Positions 17,711 through 26,538 of a stretch of DNA of 64,000 nt are shown here, in pieces (positions within the stretch are counted from its first letter, which is position 1; every line of letters starts with the position of its first letter). The notes under the pieces are model-generated. The model worked only from the letters and a program-made list of their open reading frames with translations. It was not told the DNA's origin and ran no database searches. The translations under genes were made by a program, and so were the position numbers. Source of the stretch: Microbulbifer sp. SAOS-129_SWC (GTDB lineage: Bacteria; Pseudomonadota; Gammaproteobacteria; Pseudomonadales; Cellvibrionaceae); NCBI RefSeq assembly GCF_039696035.1, contig NZ_CP155567.1:496001-560000 (forward strand), in the 5' to 3' direction.

Positions 17711-19126
17711 TCAGAGCTTGTAGGCCTTCTTGGCCAGGTTGTAGCTCAGGTCTTGCGCCAGTTCGAAGGCTTCATCTTCCTGCAGGCGGTGGTCGGCCAC
17801 CAGCTGGGCGAGGAAGCCGCAGTCCATACGGCGGGCGACATCGTGACGCGCTGGAATGGACAGGAAGGCGCGGGTATCGTCGTTGAAGCCGACGGTGTTG
17901 TAGAAACCGGCAGTTTCCGTGACCTGCTCGCGGAAGCGGCGCATGCCCTCGGGGCTGTCATGGAACCACCAGGACGGGCCCAGCTTGAGCGCCGGGTAGT
18001 GGCCGGCCAGCGGCGCCAGTTCACGGCTGTAGCTGGTCTCGTCGAGGGTGAACAAAATAACGCTCAGGTCCGGCTCGTTGCCAACCGCTTCCAGCAGCGG
18101 GCGCAGTGCGTGCACATAGTCGGTCTGCGACGGAATGTCCGCGCCCTTGTCGCGGCCGTAGCGCTCGAACACCACCGGGTTGTGGTTGCGTACCGAGCCG
18201 GGATGAATCTGCATTACCAGGCCGTCATCGAGACTCATGCGCGCCATTTCAGTCAGCATCTGGCCGCGGAACAGCTCGGCGTCTGCAGCGCTGGCGTTAC
18301 CGTCGCATACCCGGGTGAACAGCGCCTCGGCATCGGCGCGGCGCAGATTGGCGGTGGTGGCGGTAGGGTGGCCGTGGTCGGTGGAGGTGGCCCCCATCTG
18401 TTTGAAGAATTCGCGCCGGTTGGCCAGCGCCGCCAGGTAGCCGGCGTAGTGTCCGGTGTCCTCGCCGGTGAGTTCCGCGAGTGTGCGCAGGTTGTCGGCG
18501 AAGCCCTCGTACTCCGGGTCGAGCACCGGGTCCGGGCGGTAGGCGGTGATCACCCGGCCGCTCCAGCCGCTGTCTTTAATCTTCTGGTGGTGGCGCAGGT
18601 CGTCGAGCGGTGATTCGGTGGTGGCGATGACTTCGATATTGAAGCGCTCGAACAGCGCGCGCGGCAGAAACTCCGGCGTTTTCAGGGCGCTGTCGATACA
18701 CTCGTAATACTGTTCGGCGGTGCTGCCGTCCAGCGCGACATCCAGCCTGAATACATCGTGGAATACGGTATCCAACCACATGCGCGACGGCGTGCCGCGG
18801 AACAGGTAATAGTGTTCGGCGAATTTCTGCCAGATGGCGCGCGGGTCGGTTTCTACCGGCGTACCGTCGCGGCTGGGAATGCCCAGGCTCTCCAGCGCCA
18901 CGCCCTGGCTGTAGAGCATGCGGAAGACATAGTGATCCGGTTTGATCAGCAGGTCGGCGGGGTTGCCGAACGGCTGGTTGTCGGCAAACCAGGACGGGTC
19001 CGTGTGCCCGTGCGGACTGATGATGGGCAGGTCGACGACGCTCTCGTAGAGTTTGCGTGCAATATCCCGGCTGACGCTGTCCGCGGGAAACAGGCGATCG
19101 GGATGCAGTTGCAGGGGACGTGTCAT
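17711..19126 (-). CDS. uxaC: Glucuronate/galacturonate isomerase
   Basis: UxaC (471 residues, same length as the E. coli enzyme) isomerises D-galacturonate to D-tagaturonate and D-glucuronate to D-fructuronate. Visible signatures are the N-terminal LPIISPHGHTDPSWFADN metal-site region (about residues 33-50), YRPDPVLDPEYEGF near 210, the DDGLVMQIHPGSVRNHN stretch near 295 and SWWFHDSPEGMRRFREQ near 390. It is the first gene of a minus-strand pair with the uxuB-like reductase and diverges from kdgK across 464 bp. Confidence 0.96.
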   Translation of the reverse strand: MTRPLQLHPDRLFPADSVSRDIARKLYESVVDLPIISPHGHTDPSWFADNQPFGNPADLLIKPDHYVFRMLYSQGVALESLGIPSRDGTPVETDPRAIWQKFAEHYYLFRGTPSRMWLDTVFHDVFRLDVALDGSTAEQYYECIDSALKTPEFLPRALFERFNIEVIATTESPLDDLRHHQKIKDSGWSGRVITAYRPDPVLDPEYEGFADNLRTLAELTGEDTGHYAGYLAALANRREFFKQMGATSTDHGHPTATTANLRRADAEALFTRVCDGNASAADAELFRGQMLTEMARMSLDDGLVMQIHPGSVRNHNPVVFERYGRDKGADIPSQTDYVHALRPLLEAVGNEPDLSVILFTLDETSYSRELAPLAGHYPALKLGPSWWFHDSPEGMRRFREQVTETAGFYNTVGFNDDTRAFLSIPARHDVARRMDCGFLAQLVADHRLQEDEAFELAQDLSYNLAKKAYKL

Positions 19127-19590
19127 AGGGGCATGTCTCTTGTTATCGGATTTGTTCTTCCTTCAGCAGGCAGCACAAACTGTATTTCCGCTCCGCCTGC
19201 CAGCCCGGTCATTCATGACCGGGGCGCAAATAGGGCGCGCAGGTGACCGCTTTGCCGTAAAGGCTTTGCGGGCATGTGGCGCAAAACCGGGCTGAAAACG
19301 TCCGGGCGACCTTTACAGGTTTCCGGTAAGGGTAACGCCCAGCCGGGAAAAATGCCGCCCCGTACCCGGGGCGGCCGGAATTGCGCGGCAACGCACTGCT
19401 GCGCCGCGCCAGGCGTGGAGAAACCCAACCGCACTGTCGAGCACTGCTGCTCACAGGCTGGAGTTGTCATGGTGCCAAAAATTGGTTATACCAGTCAACA
19501 ATAATGGTAAGGCCTTGATGCCGGAAGCGGCATCGGGCGCAAATCACGCACTGGATGCACAACAGCAGAGCAGCACAGCAGGGGGAAAAT
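19127..19590. promoter_or_regulatory. Divergent uxaC-kdgK intergenic region
   Basis: 464 bp without a convincing gene. It must contain the promoters of uxaC (leftwards) and kdgK (rightwards). The only clear element is the FadR-like box at 19483-19493; the rest is GC-rich sequence without a recognised motif. Confidence 0.6.
19483..19493. promoter_or_regulatory. FadR-type operator-like box TGGTTATACCA
   Basis: An exact match to TNGTNNNACNA with symmetric TGGT/ACCA arms, about 100 bp before kdgK in the uxaC-kdgK divergent region. Confidence 0.6.
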
Positions 19591-20547
19591 GTGAAACTGG
19601 CAGCGCTGGGTGAAGTAATGGTGGAGCTGGCTCCGCAGGGGGCGGATGGCGCGGGTACACCGCTGTTGGCGCAGGGCTACGCCGGCGATACCTACAACAC
19701 CTCCGTTTATATCGCCCGCAGTGGCGTCGATGTTCGCTATGTGACGCTGCTCGGCGACGATCCGTACAGTGCCCAGATCCTGGCAACGCTGGCCGCCGAG
19801 GGGATCGACACAACCGCCATCGAGCAGCTGTCGGGGCGCAGCCCGGGGCTGTATATGATCCGCAACAGTGCCGACGGTGAGCGCCAGTTCACCTACTGGC
19901 GCGGCGAGGCGCCGGCGCGGGCGCTGTTTGCCGATACCGTGAGCCGCGAGCGCCTGCAGGCGCAGCTGCGCGAAGTGGACTGCATCTATCTGTCCGGGAT
20001 CACCCTGGCAATCATGGCGCCCCCGGCGCGTGAGCACTTACTCACGTTTCTTGCCGAATTTCGTCGCGGTGGCGGTCGGGTGGCGTTTGACAGCAACTAT
20101 CGCCCGCGCCTGTGGGCCACGCCGCAAGATGCACAGCGCGCGGTGGCGGCGCTGCTGGCGCAGGCAGATATTGCGCTGTTGACCCTCGAGGATGAACAGC
20201 TGCTGTGGGGCGATGTCGACGCCGACGCCTGTCTGACGCGCAACGCCGACTATCCCCTGGCGGAGCTGGTGTTGAAACGCGGACCGGACCCGGTACTGCT
20301 GCAGAGCGATGGCACTGTACATGCGCTCGCGGTGCCACCGGTGACGGGGATTGTCGATACCACCGGCGCTGGCGATGCCTTCAACGCCGGCTACCTGGCC
20401 GCGCGGCTGCACGGTGCGGTAGCCGCGGAGGCGGTCGCCGCGGGCAATCGCTGTGCCGCGCGGGTGATCCGCCACCGCGGCGCGATTATTCCCGCCGCGC
20501 AGTTTGCCGCTGAGCGGGCGCTGGCGCCGGTTGCCGCTTCGGAGTAA
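19591..20547 (+). CDS. kdgK: 2-dehydro-3-deoxygluconokinase
   Basis: KdgK phosphorylates 2-keto-3-deoxygluconate to KDPG with ATP, the point where the Kdu and Uxa branches meet. The 318-residue protein is a PfkB/ribokinase-family kinase: substrate region GYAGDTYNTSVYIARSG (about 35-51), FDSNYRPRLW near 165 and the catalytic DTTGAGDAFNAGYL near 255. The start is GTG 19591, a few bases after GGGGGA, matching the usual KLAALGEVMVEL N-terminus; a reading from ATG 19555 would add 12 unusual residues. A FadR-like box lies upstream. KDPG aldolase is not in the window. Confidence 0.93.
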   Translation: MKLAALGEVMVELAPQGADGAGTPLLAQGYAGDTYNTSVYIARSGVDVRYVTLLGDDPYSAQILATLAAEGIDTTAIEQLSGRSPGLYMIRNSADGERQFTYWRGEAPARALFADTVSRERLQAQLREVDCIYLSGITLAIMAPPAREHLLTFLAEFRRGGGRVAFDSNYRPRLWATPQDAQRAVAALLAQADIALLTLEDEQLLWGDVDADACLTRNADYPLAELVLKRGPDPVLLQSDGTVHALAVPPVTGIVDTTGAGDAFNAGYLAARLHGAVAAEAVAAGNRCAARVIRHRGAIIPAAQFAAERALAPVAASE

Positions 20548-20615
20548 TTTGGTATTGATAGAACTGCGATGGGCGCCAGATTTGGCATTGCAGCTGGCCG
20601 TCCGCATCGATAGAA

Positions 20616-20626
20616 TGGTAAGACCA
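20616..20626. promoter_or_regulatory. FadR-type operator-like box TGGTAAGACCA
   Basis: An exact match to TNGTNNNACNA, extended to AATGGTAAGACCAATTT (20614-20630), 80 bp before the TRAP binding-protein gene. Confidence 0.6.
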
Positions 20627-20705
20627 ATTTGGTTTTGCCGTTTGCCAGAGGCAACTATCGGTAATACCTGCCTGTAGAAATAATAATAGCGAACAGGTGT
20701 ACAAG

Positions 20706-21692
20706 ATGATGAAGAGAGGTCTCCCGCTCCGGCTGGCGGTGCTTGCGGCCGCGTGCCTGCTGCTCGGCAGTTGCGGGCTGAAGCAGTCGCAGACGGTGCT
20801 GAAACTGGCCCATACCCTGGACCAGAAGCACTCGGTGCACCGCGCCATGGTGTTTATGGACAAGCGCCTGCGCGCGCTGTCCGGCAATACCATGCGTATC
20901 GATATCTATCCCGGTGGCCAGCTGGGCAGCGAGCGCGAGCTGATCGAGCTGCTGCAGATCGGCAGCCTGGCGATGGCCAAGGTTTCGGCGAGCCCGATGG
21001 AGGGATTCGTGCCGGAGCTGAAAGTCTTCAACCTGCCCTATGTATTCCGCGACAAAAAACATTTCTGGGATGTGCTGCAGAGCGATGTCGGTCGCCGCCT
21101 GCTGCTGGCCGGGCAGAAGGCGCGCCTGCGCGGTCTCGGTTATTTCGATGCGGGCAGCCGCAGCTTCTACGCCAACGACAAGCCCATCCGCACCCCGGCC
21201 GATCTGCACGGGCTGAAGATCCGCGTGCAGAACAGCCAGACCGCGATCAGGATGGTCAACACCCTTGGTGGTGCCGCCACGCCGGTGAGCTGGGGCGAGC
21301 TGTACACCGCCCTGCAGCAGGGGGTGGTCAACGGTGCCGAGAACAATCCACCCAGTTTCTATCTCTCCAAGCACTACGAAGTGTCCAAGTACTACACCCT
21401 GGACGAGCACACCTACGTGCCGGACATGCTGTTGATCAGCACCGAGGTGTGGAAAAAGCTGAGCGCGCAGCAGCAGAAGTGGCTGCAGCGGGCCGCGGAC
21501 GAAGCCGTGGTCTACCAGCGCAAGCTGTGGCAGGAGTCCACGCGCGAATCCCTCGCTGCGGTGGAGGCCGCCGGCGTGCAGGTAATCCGCCCGGACAAGA
21601 AGCCTTTCGTGGCGGCCGTACAGCCACTGCTCGCCAGCTACAAGGGCACCGAGGTGGGCAAGCTGCTCGACGAAATTGAAGCGATCCAGTAG
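20706..21692 (+). CDS. dctP: TRAP transporter substrate-binding protein (DctP family), lipoprotein
   Basis: The periplasmic receptor of a TRAP importer, 328 residues. A lipobox (LLLGSC, Cys near residue 20) marks it as an anchored lipoprotein rather than a free protein. DctP-fold signatures include LKLAHTLDQKHSVHRAM, IYPGGQLGSERELIELLQIGSL, LPYVFRDKKHF and the GLKIRVQNSQTAIRMVNTLGG segment with the conserved Arg for the substrate carboxylate near residue 170. Position between kdgK and the GH43 gene, and the upstream FadR-like box, indicate hexuronate or KDG-type substrates. ATG 20706 follows CAGG by eight bases; GTG 20697 is possible. Confidence 0.9.
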   Translation: MMKRGLPLRLAVLAAACLLLGSCGLKQSQTVLKLAHTLDQKHSVHRAMVFMDKRLRALSGNTMRIDIYPGGQLGSERELIELLQIGSLAMAKVSASPMEGFVPELKVFNLPYVFRDKKHFWDVLQSDVGRRLLLAGQKARLRGLGYFDAGSRSFYANDKPIRTPADLHGLKIRVQNSQTAIRMVNTLGGAATPVSWGELYTALQQGVVNGAENNPPSFYLSKHYEVSKYYTLDEHTYVPDMLLISTEVWKKLSAQQQKWLQRAADEAVVYQRKLWQESTRESLAAVEAAGVQVIRPDKKPFVAAVQPLLASYKGTEVGKLLDEIEAIQ

Positions 21693-21770
21693 CCGTATTC
21701 CCCTGGTCCGGGCTGCCTCCCGGTAGCGGCGGGCGCAGGGATAAAAATAAAGATAACAAGGACTGCAGCG

Positions 21771-22283
21771 ATGTTTGTAAGCAAAGTCGAAAGACTGCTG
21801 GCGTTCGTGCTCGGCTGTCTGCTGGCACTGATGGTGCTGGACGTCACCTGGCAGATACTGACGCGTTTTCTGCCGATGAATCCCAGCTCCTATACCGAGG
21901 AGCTGGCCCGTTACCTGCTGGTGTGGATTGGCCTGTTGGGCGCGGCCTATGCCTATCGCACCAGGGCCCACCTGGGCATCGACCTGCTCACCAATGCGCT
22001 GCCGCCGCGCCTGCGTCGCGCCGCACAGATTTTTGCCCTGCTGGTATGCCTGGCCTTTGCCGCGGCGGTGATGGTATTCGGCGGGATAAAACTGGTGCTG
22101 CTGACGCTGGAACTGAACCAGATGTCCGCGGCGCTGGATATTCCCATGGGGATTGTCTACAGCGTGATTCCGCTGTCGGGTACGCTGATCTGTGTGTTCA
22201 GTATTGAACCGCTGCTGCAGTTGCTCGGTGGCGTCGGGGTAGCGGCGCAACCCGCCGAAACCGCTGAACTGGCTCAGGTCTAG
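21771..22283 (+). CDS. dctQ: TRAP transporter small membrane subunit (DctQ family)
   Basis: A 170-residue integral membrane protein with four predicted helices and the DctQ features LAFVLGCLLALMVLDVTWQ (helix 1), PSSYTEELARYLLVWIGLLGAAYAYRTRAHLGID and FGGIKLVLLTLELNQMSAALDIPMGIVY. It forms the permease with DctM, whose start lies 12 bases downstream. AAGGA precedes the ATG. Confidence 0.92.
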   Translation: MFVSKVERLLAFVLGCLLALMVLDVTWQILTRFLPMNPSSYTEELARYLLVWIGLLGAAYAYRTRAHLGIDLLTNALPPRLRRAAQIFALLVCLAFAAAVMVFGGIKLVLLTLELNQMSAALDIPMGIVYSVIPLSGTLICVFSIEPLLQLLGGVGVAAQPAETAELAQV

Positions 22284-22295
22284 GAGGCGCGCGCT

Positions 22296-23597
22296 ATGGA
22301 AATTGCAGTTCTGGTATTACTGGTCAGCTTTGTCATCCTGCTGCTCCTGAATATCCCCATCTCGATCAGCATCGGTGTCGCCACCCTGCTGACGATGCTG
22401 GTCACCATCGACCCGGTGCCGGCGCTGATCACCATGGCCCAGCGTATGGCCACCGGCATCGACAGTTTTGCGCTGCTGGCGATTCCATTCTTTATTCTGT
22501 CCGGCATGCTGATGGGCAGCGGCGGAATTGCGCGGCGTATCATCGATTTCGCGCGCGTACTGGTGGGCATGCTGCCCGGCGGCCTGGCGTTTGTGAATAT
22601 CATCAGCTGCACCCTGTTCGGCTCCATTTCCGGTTCCGCGGTCGCGGCCACTTCGGCGATCGGCGGCTTCATGATTCCGTCGATGAACAAAGAGGGCTAC
22701 GACAAGAGTTTCAATACCGCGGTGACCGTGGCTTCATCCACCACCGGGTTGCTGATTCCACCGAGCAATATCCTGATTGTGTTTTCACTCGCCAGCGGTG
22801 GTGTCTCCATCGCCGCCCTGTTTATCGCCGGCTACCTGCCGGGGCTGCTGGTGGCACTGGGGCTGATGCTGGTGTGCGGTATCTGGGCCAAGGCCAAGGG
22901 CTATCCGGTGGGTCAGGTCACGCCCTGGCGCGAGGCGCTGCAGAAAACCGTGGATGCGATTCCCAGCCTGTTTTTAGTCGTACTGGTGATCGGCGGTATT
23001 ATCAGCGGCTTCTTCACCGCTACCGAGGCCAGTGCCATCGCGGTGCTCTACTCACTGCTGCTGTCGGTGCTGGTGTACCGGGAAGTGAAAGTGAGCCAGC
23101 TGCCGGGGCTGCTGGTCAAGGCGGTGGAAACCACGGCCATCGTGATGTTCCTGATCGCGGCGTCGTCGGCCATGTCGTGGATCCTGTCCTACGAGAATAT
23201 TCCGCAGACCATCAGCCAGGCGCTGATCGGCCTCAGCGACAACCCGCTGCTGATCCTGCTGACCATCAACCTGATCCTGCTGGCGGTGGGGGCCTTTATG
23301 GATATGACCCCGGCGGTGCTGATCTTTACCCCGATCTTCCTGCCGGTGGTTACCCAGCTGGGCATGTCGCCGTTGCAGTTCGGCATCGTCATGATCCTGA
23401 ACCTGTGTATCGGCCTGTGTACCCCGCCGGTGGGCAGCGTGCTGTTTGTTGGTGCCAGTATCGCCAAGACCTCGATCACCAGCCTGATCCGGCCGCTGCT
23501 GCCGATGTACGCGATGATGTTCCTGGTGCTGATCCTGGTTACCTATGTGCCGGCGATCAGCGAATACCTGCCGCGCGCACTGGGCCTGATCGAGTAG
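22296..23597 (+). CDS. dctM: TRAP transporter large permease subunit (DctM family)
   Basis: The channel-forming subunit, 433 residues and about 12 transmembrane helices, sodium-driven in this family. Signatures: LLLNIPISISIGVATLLTML at the N-terminus, LLAIPFFILSGMLMGSGGIARR, GSISGSAVAATSAIGGFMIP, STTGLLIPPSNILI, and LCIGLCTPPVGSVLFVG near 365. TAGGAGG-like sequence precedes the ATG. Completes the dctPQM operon; GH43 follows in the same direction after 95 bp containing a large hairpin. Confidence 0.95.
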   Translation: MEIAVLVLLVSFVILLLLNIPISISIGVATLLTMLVTIDPVPALITMAQRMATGIDSFALLAIPFFILSGMLMGSGGIARRIIDFARVLVGMLPGGLAFVNIISCTLFGSISGSAVAATSAIGGFMIPSMNKEGYDKSFNTAVTVASSTTGLLIPPSNILIVFSLASGGVSIAALFIAGYLPGLLVALGLMLVCGIWAKAKGYPVGQVTPWREALQKTVDAIPSLFLVVLVIGGIISGFFTATEASAIAVLYSLLLSVLVYREVKVSQLPGLLVKAVETTAIVMFLIAASSAMSWILSYENIPQTISQALIGLSDNPLLILLTINLILLAVGAFMDMTPAVLIFTPIFLPVVTQLGMSPLQFGIVMILNLCIGLCTPPVGSVLFVGASIAKTSITSLIRPLLPMYAMMFLVLILVTYVPAISEYLPRALGLIE

Positions 23598-23611
23598 TCG
23601 GGCCCATCCTC

Positions 23612-23667
23612 GTTCCGCTTCCCTCCTGCCGCCGATGCGGGAGGGGAAGCGGGAAGGAATGCGGAAC
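23612..23667. repeat. Large intergenic hairpin between dctM and the GH43 gene
   Basis: CCGCTTCCCTCC (23615-23626) pairs with GGGAGGGGAAGCGG (23639-23652) with one bulge, and GTTCCGC/GCGGAAC at 23612 and 23661 adds an outer pairing. No T-tract follows. It may shield the 3' end of the dctPQM message or lower read-through. Confidence 0.6.
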
Positions 23668-23692
23668 AGGAACTCCACGGGACAAACACGCC

Positions 23693-25306
23693 ATGAAAAA
23701 ATTCCTATTTCTGTTCACCGGCGTCCTGCTGCTGGCAAGCGCCGCACGAGCGACCGAATATACCAACCCGATCATTCACGCCGACTATTCCGATCCGGAT
23801 GCGATCCGCGTGGGCGACGATTTCTATATGATTTCGTCCAGCTTCAACCGCGCGCCGGCATTGCCGATCCTGCACTCCCGCGACCTGGTGCACTGGCGGC
23901 TGATCGGCCATGTGTTGCAGAACCTGGTACCGGATTCCCGCTACCGGGTGCCGCAACACGGCAACGGCGTCTGGGCGCCGACCCTGCGTTACCACGCGGG
24001 AAGGTTCTGGGTGTTCTATCCGGATCCGGACCAGGGCATCTTCGTCACCAGCGCCCAGAGCATGCGCGGCCCCTGGAGCGAGCCGCACCTGCTGTTACCG
24101 GGCAAGGGCATTATCGACCCGGCGCCGCTGTGGGACGATGACGGCAAGGCCTACCTGATCCACGCCTGGGCCAAAAGTCGCGCCGGCTTCAACAATGTGC
24201 TCACACTGCACCGCATGAGCAGCGATGCGCGCGAGATTCTCGATCGGGGCAGGGTGATCATCGACGGCAACAAACTGCCCGGCTACCGCACCCTGGAAGG
24301 GCCCAAGCTGTACAAGCGCAACGGCTTCTACTATGTGTTTGCGCCGGCCGGCGGCGTCACCCAGGGCTGGCAGGCGGTATTCCGCGCAAAAAATATTGCC
24401 GGACCCTACGCGGCAAAAGTGGTGCTGGCGCAGGGCAGCACGCCGGTCAACGGCCCGCACCAGGGCGCCTGGGTGGAAACCGCCGCAGGCGAAGACTGGT
24501 TCCTGCATTTTCAGGACAAGGACGCCTACGGGCGTATCGTACATCTGCAACCGATGCAGTGGCGCCACGGCTGGCCGGTGATCGGTGCCGACGCGGACGG
24601 CGACGGCCGCGGCGAACCGGTACTGCGTCACCGCGCGCCGCAGGTAACTGAATCTTCCGCCGGCGGCTATCCGGCGGTGGCCGATGAGTTTTCCGCGCAA
24701 CGGTTGCAGCCGCAGTGGCAGTGGAATGCCAACTGGCGCGCCGGCTGGTACTCGCTAACCGCGAATCCCGGCTACCTGCGTCTGTTCGCCCAGCCGGCGG
24801 CACAGCAAGATGCAAACCTCTGGCAGCAACCGGCGCTGCTGTTACAGAAATTTCCCGCGGAGCAGTTTCGCGTACACACCAGGTTGCGACTCCATGGCGC
24901 AGAAGCGGAGGCGGGCCTGCTGCTCTACGGTACCGACTACGCCTGGCTGGGGCTGCGGCGCCGGGGCGACAACAACCAGCTGATCTACAACGTCTGTATC
25001 GGCGCGCGCAGCGGCTGCAAAACTCATGAAGTTGTCGTCGCCGAGTTGCCGCAAGCGCGGGTCGAGGTGGGGCTGAGTGTCTTCCCCGGGCACCGCGCCA
25101 TCTTCTCGTTCCGCAATGCCGGGGGTACATGGCACACGCTGAATGAGGGCTTTATTGCCCGGCCCGGCCGCTGGGTGGGGGCCAGTTTTGGTCTGTTTGC
25201 ACTGGGTGATGACGGTTACGCCGATTTCGATTACCTGAAAACCGGCGAATTACAGCGCGCCGCGGTGATGCCGGGAAACGGTTTGCAACGTTCGATCATT
25301 GATTGA
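23693..25306 (+). CDS. GH43 family glycoside hydrolase (arabinofuranosidase/xylosidase-like)
   Basis: A 537-residue secreted enzyme (signal MKKFLFLFTGVLLLASAARA). The five-bladed propeller starts with NPIIHADYSDPDAIRVGDDFYMISSSF, giving the catalytic base Asp; GIIDPAPLWDDDGKAYLIHA carries the pKa-modulating Asp and LEGPKLYKRNGFYYVF the acid Glu near residue 203. Residues about 325-537 form a C-terminal beta-sandwich (DEFSAQRLQPQWQW onward) as in GH43 subfamily 12. It probably trims arabinose or xylose side chains of rhamnogalacturonan. ATG 23693 is chosen for the signal peptide; the frame is open upstream into dctM, which is not coding in that frame. Confidence 0.88.
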   Translation: MKKFLFLFTGVLLLASAARATEYTNPIIHADYSDPDAIRVGDDFYMISSSFNRAPALPILHSRDLVHWRLIGHVLQNLVPDSRYRVPQHGNGVWAPTLRYHAGRFWVFYPDPDQGIFVTSAQSMRGPWSEPHLLLPGKGIIDPAPLWDDDGKAYLIHAWAKSRAGFNNVLTLHRMSSDAREILDRGRVIIDGNKLPGYRTLEGPKLYKRNGFYYVFAPAGGVTQGWQAVFRAKNIAGPYAAKVVLAQGSTPVNGPHQGAWVETAAGEDWFLHFQDKDAYGRIVHLQPMQWRHGWPVIGADADGDGRGEPVLRHRAPQVTESSAGGYPAVADEFSAQRLQPQWQWNANWRAGWYSLTANPGYLRLFAQPAAQQDANLWQQPALLLQKFPAEQFRVHTRLRLHGAEAEAGLLLYGTDYAWLGLRRRGDNNQLIYNVCIGARSGCKTHEVVVAELPQARVEVGLSVFPGHRAIFSFRNAGGTWHTLNEGFIARPGRWVGASFGLFALGDDGYADFDYLKTGELQRAAVMPGNGLQRSIID

Positions 25307-25337
25307 TTAAAAACAGCCACCTCCGCCGCCGGCAAAC

Positions 25338-26435
25338 CTAATCCTGTGCGAATGCCGGCTCCCATCCGCGCAGAACCCGGTCGCGGGTGTACAGTGCCGC
25401 TTTATCCCCGGCCAGTTGGCGGCGATCAGCATTGATTGCCGCCCCCGGCCCCCGGCTCTGGTACTCGAAAAAGCGCGAATCCGCGGGTTTGAAAACAGTA
25501 CGCTTGGTGCCGTCACGGCTGGTGCCGCGCATACTCGCCCAGCCATCACTGGCGATATGGTCGTCCATATAGGTGTCGATAAATACACTGGCGCCGATGG
25601 CATTCGGATCCGCGTAGCGGCCGTTATCGAAGGTGGTTGTCGGGTGCCAGGGGCGACCCAGTGGCACGGAGCCGGCGGGTACACCGGGTTCCTTGAGCAG
25701 CCGGCAATGTAGAAATACCAGCCCGTAAGGGTTGCCGATATCCGTGCTCGGTGCGGTCACATAGCCGGTGGTCTCCATTTGCCGGGCGCGTGCCCGGTTG
25801 ATGATGTCACTGCGTTCAAACAGCACCGTGCCTGCACCGAAAATGAAATCCACATTGCCCTGGATCACGCTATTGAGGAAATAGCTGCGCCCGCTATTGC
25901 TGTACAGGGTGTCCTGGTAGCCAGAGAGCTTTACGTTGCGGAAGGCGCTGCGATCGGCCGCACCGTTGATGGCCAGGGCTACTGCCTGGGTTCCCCCCAC
26001 TTTCTCGGTTGCCATTTTATCCAGTGCATCGTTGCCGAGAAAATCGAAATCGTTTTCGATCGTCAGGTCCTCGGCACGAAAGCCCGGGGCCAGTACCGTC
26101 AGTGTGGCGGAGCGGAAGGTCCCCCATTTCTCTGCCGAGCCGGGCATTATTTCACCGGCAAAGGCGTCGTAACTGATAACAGTGCCTGCGCGGGACTCGC
26201 CCAGCAAGGTGATATTGGGCTTGTCGACGGTGAGTTTTTCCCGGTAGCGGCCGTTGCGGACATAAATCACATAGGGCCGCTCACCCTTGACCGGCGCTTG
26301 CGCGAGGGCCGCGGCGATACTGTGATAAACATTGGCGGTGCGCTTCGCAGCCGGATCCACCAGCGCGCTGTATTCGGGTGCTGCCAGCGCCAGCCTGGTG
26401 GTCAGCAGCAGCGCAAATGTGATCAGGGCTCTCAT
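25338..26435 (-). CDS. CE8 pectinesterase
   Basis: A secreted pectin methylesterase of 365 residues (signal MRALITFALLLTTRLALA). It removes methyl groups from homogalacturonan so that pectate lyases can act. CE8 signatures: YVIYVRNGRYREKL near residue 50, GYQDTLYSNSGRSYFLNSVIQGNVDFIFGAGTVLF (both catalytic Asp) around 170-205, and PLGRPW (substrate Arg) near 265. Convergent with GH43, with only 31 bases between stops. ATG 26435 is the start that gives a signal peptide. The rhamnogalacturonan acetylesterase lies upstream on the same strand. Confidence 0.92.
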   Translation of the reverse strand: MRALITFALLLTTRLALAAPEYSALVDPAAKRTANVYHSIAAALAQAPVKGERPYVIYVRNGRYREKLTVDKPNITLLGESRAGTVISYDAFAGEIMPGSAEKWGTFRSATLTVLAPGFRAEDLTIENDFDFLGNDALDKMATEKVGGTQAVALAINGAADRSAFRNVKLSGYQDTLYSNSGRSYFLNSVIQGNVDFIFGAGTVLFERSDIINRARARQMETTGYVTAPSTDIGNPYGLVFLHCRLLKEPGVPAGSVPLGRPWHPTTTFDNGRYADPNAIGASVFIDTYMDDHIASDGWASMRGTSRDGTKRTVFKPADSRFFEYQSRGPGAAINADRRQLAGDKAALYTRDRVLRGWEPAFAQD

Positions 26436-26538
26436 GGCAATCTTCCCGTGTGCGGTTATAACCCCGCAGTCTGGCAGGGCCAGGCGCGGGGTGTGGTGTG
26501 GGATATGCTGCGGCAACACTCGCGGAAAACCATGCGGC

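Noticed and set aside
22874..23692. Extension of the GH43 frame upstream through dctM
   Set aside because: The upstream part overlaps well-conserved dctM sequence in another frame and has no family character; the GH43 signal peptide starts at 23693.
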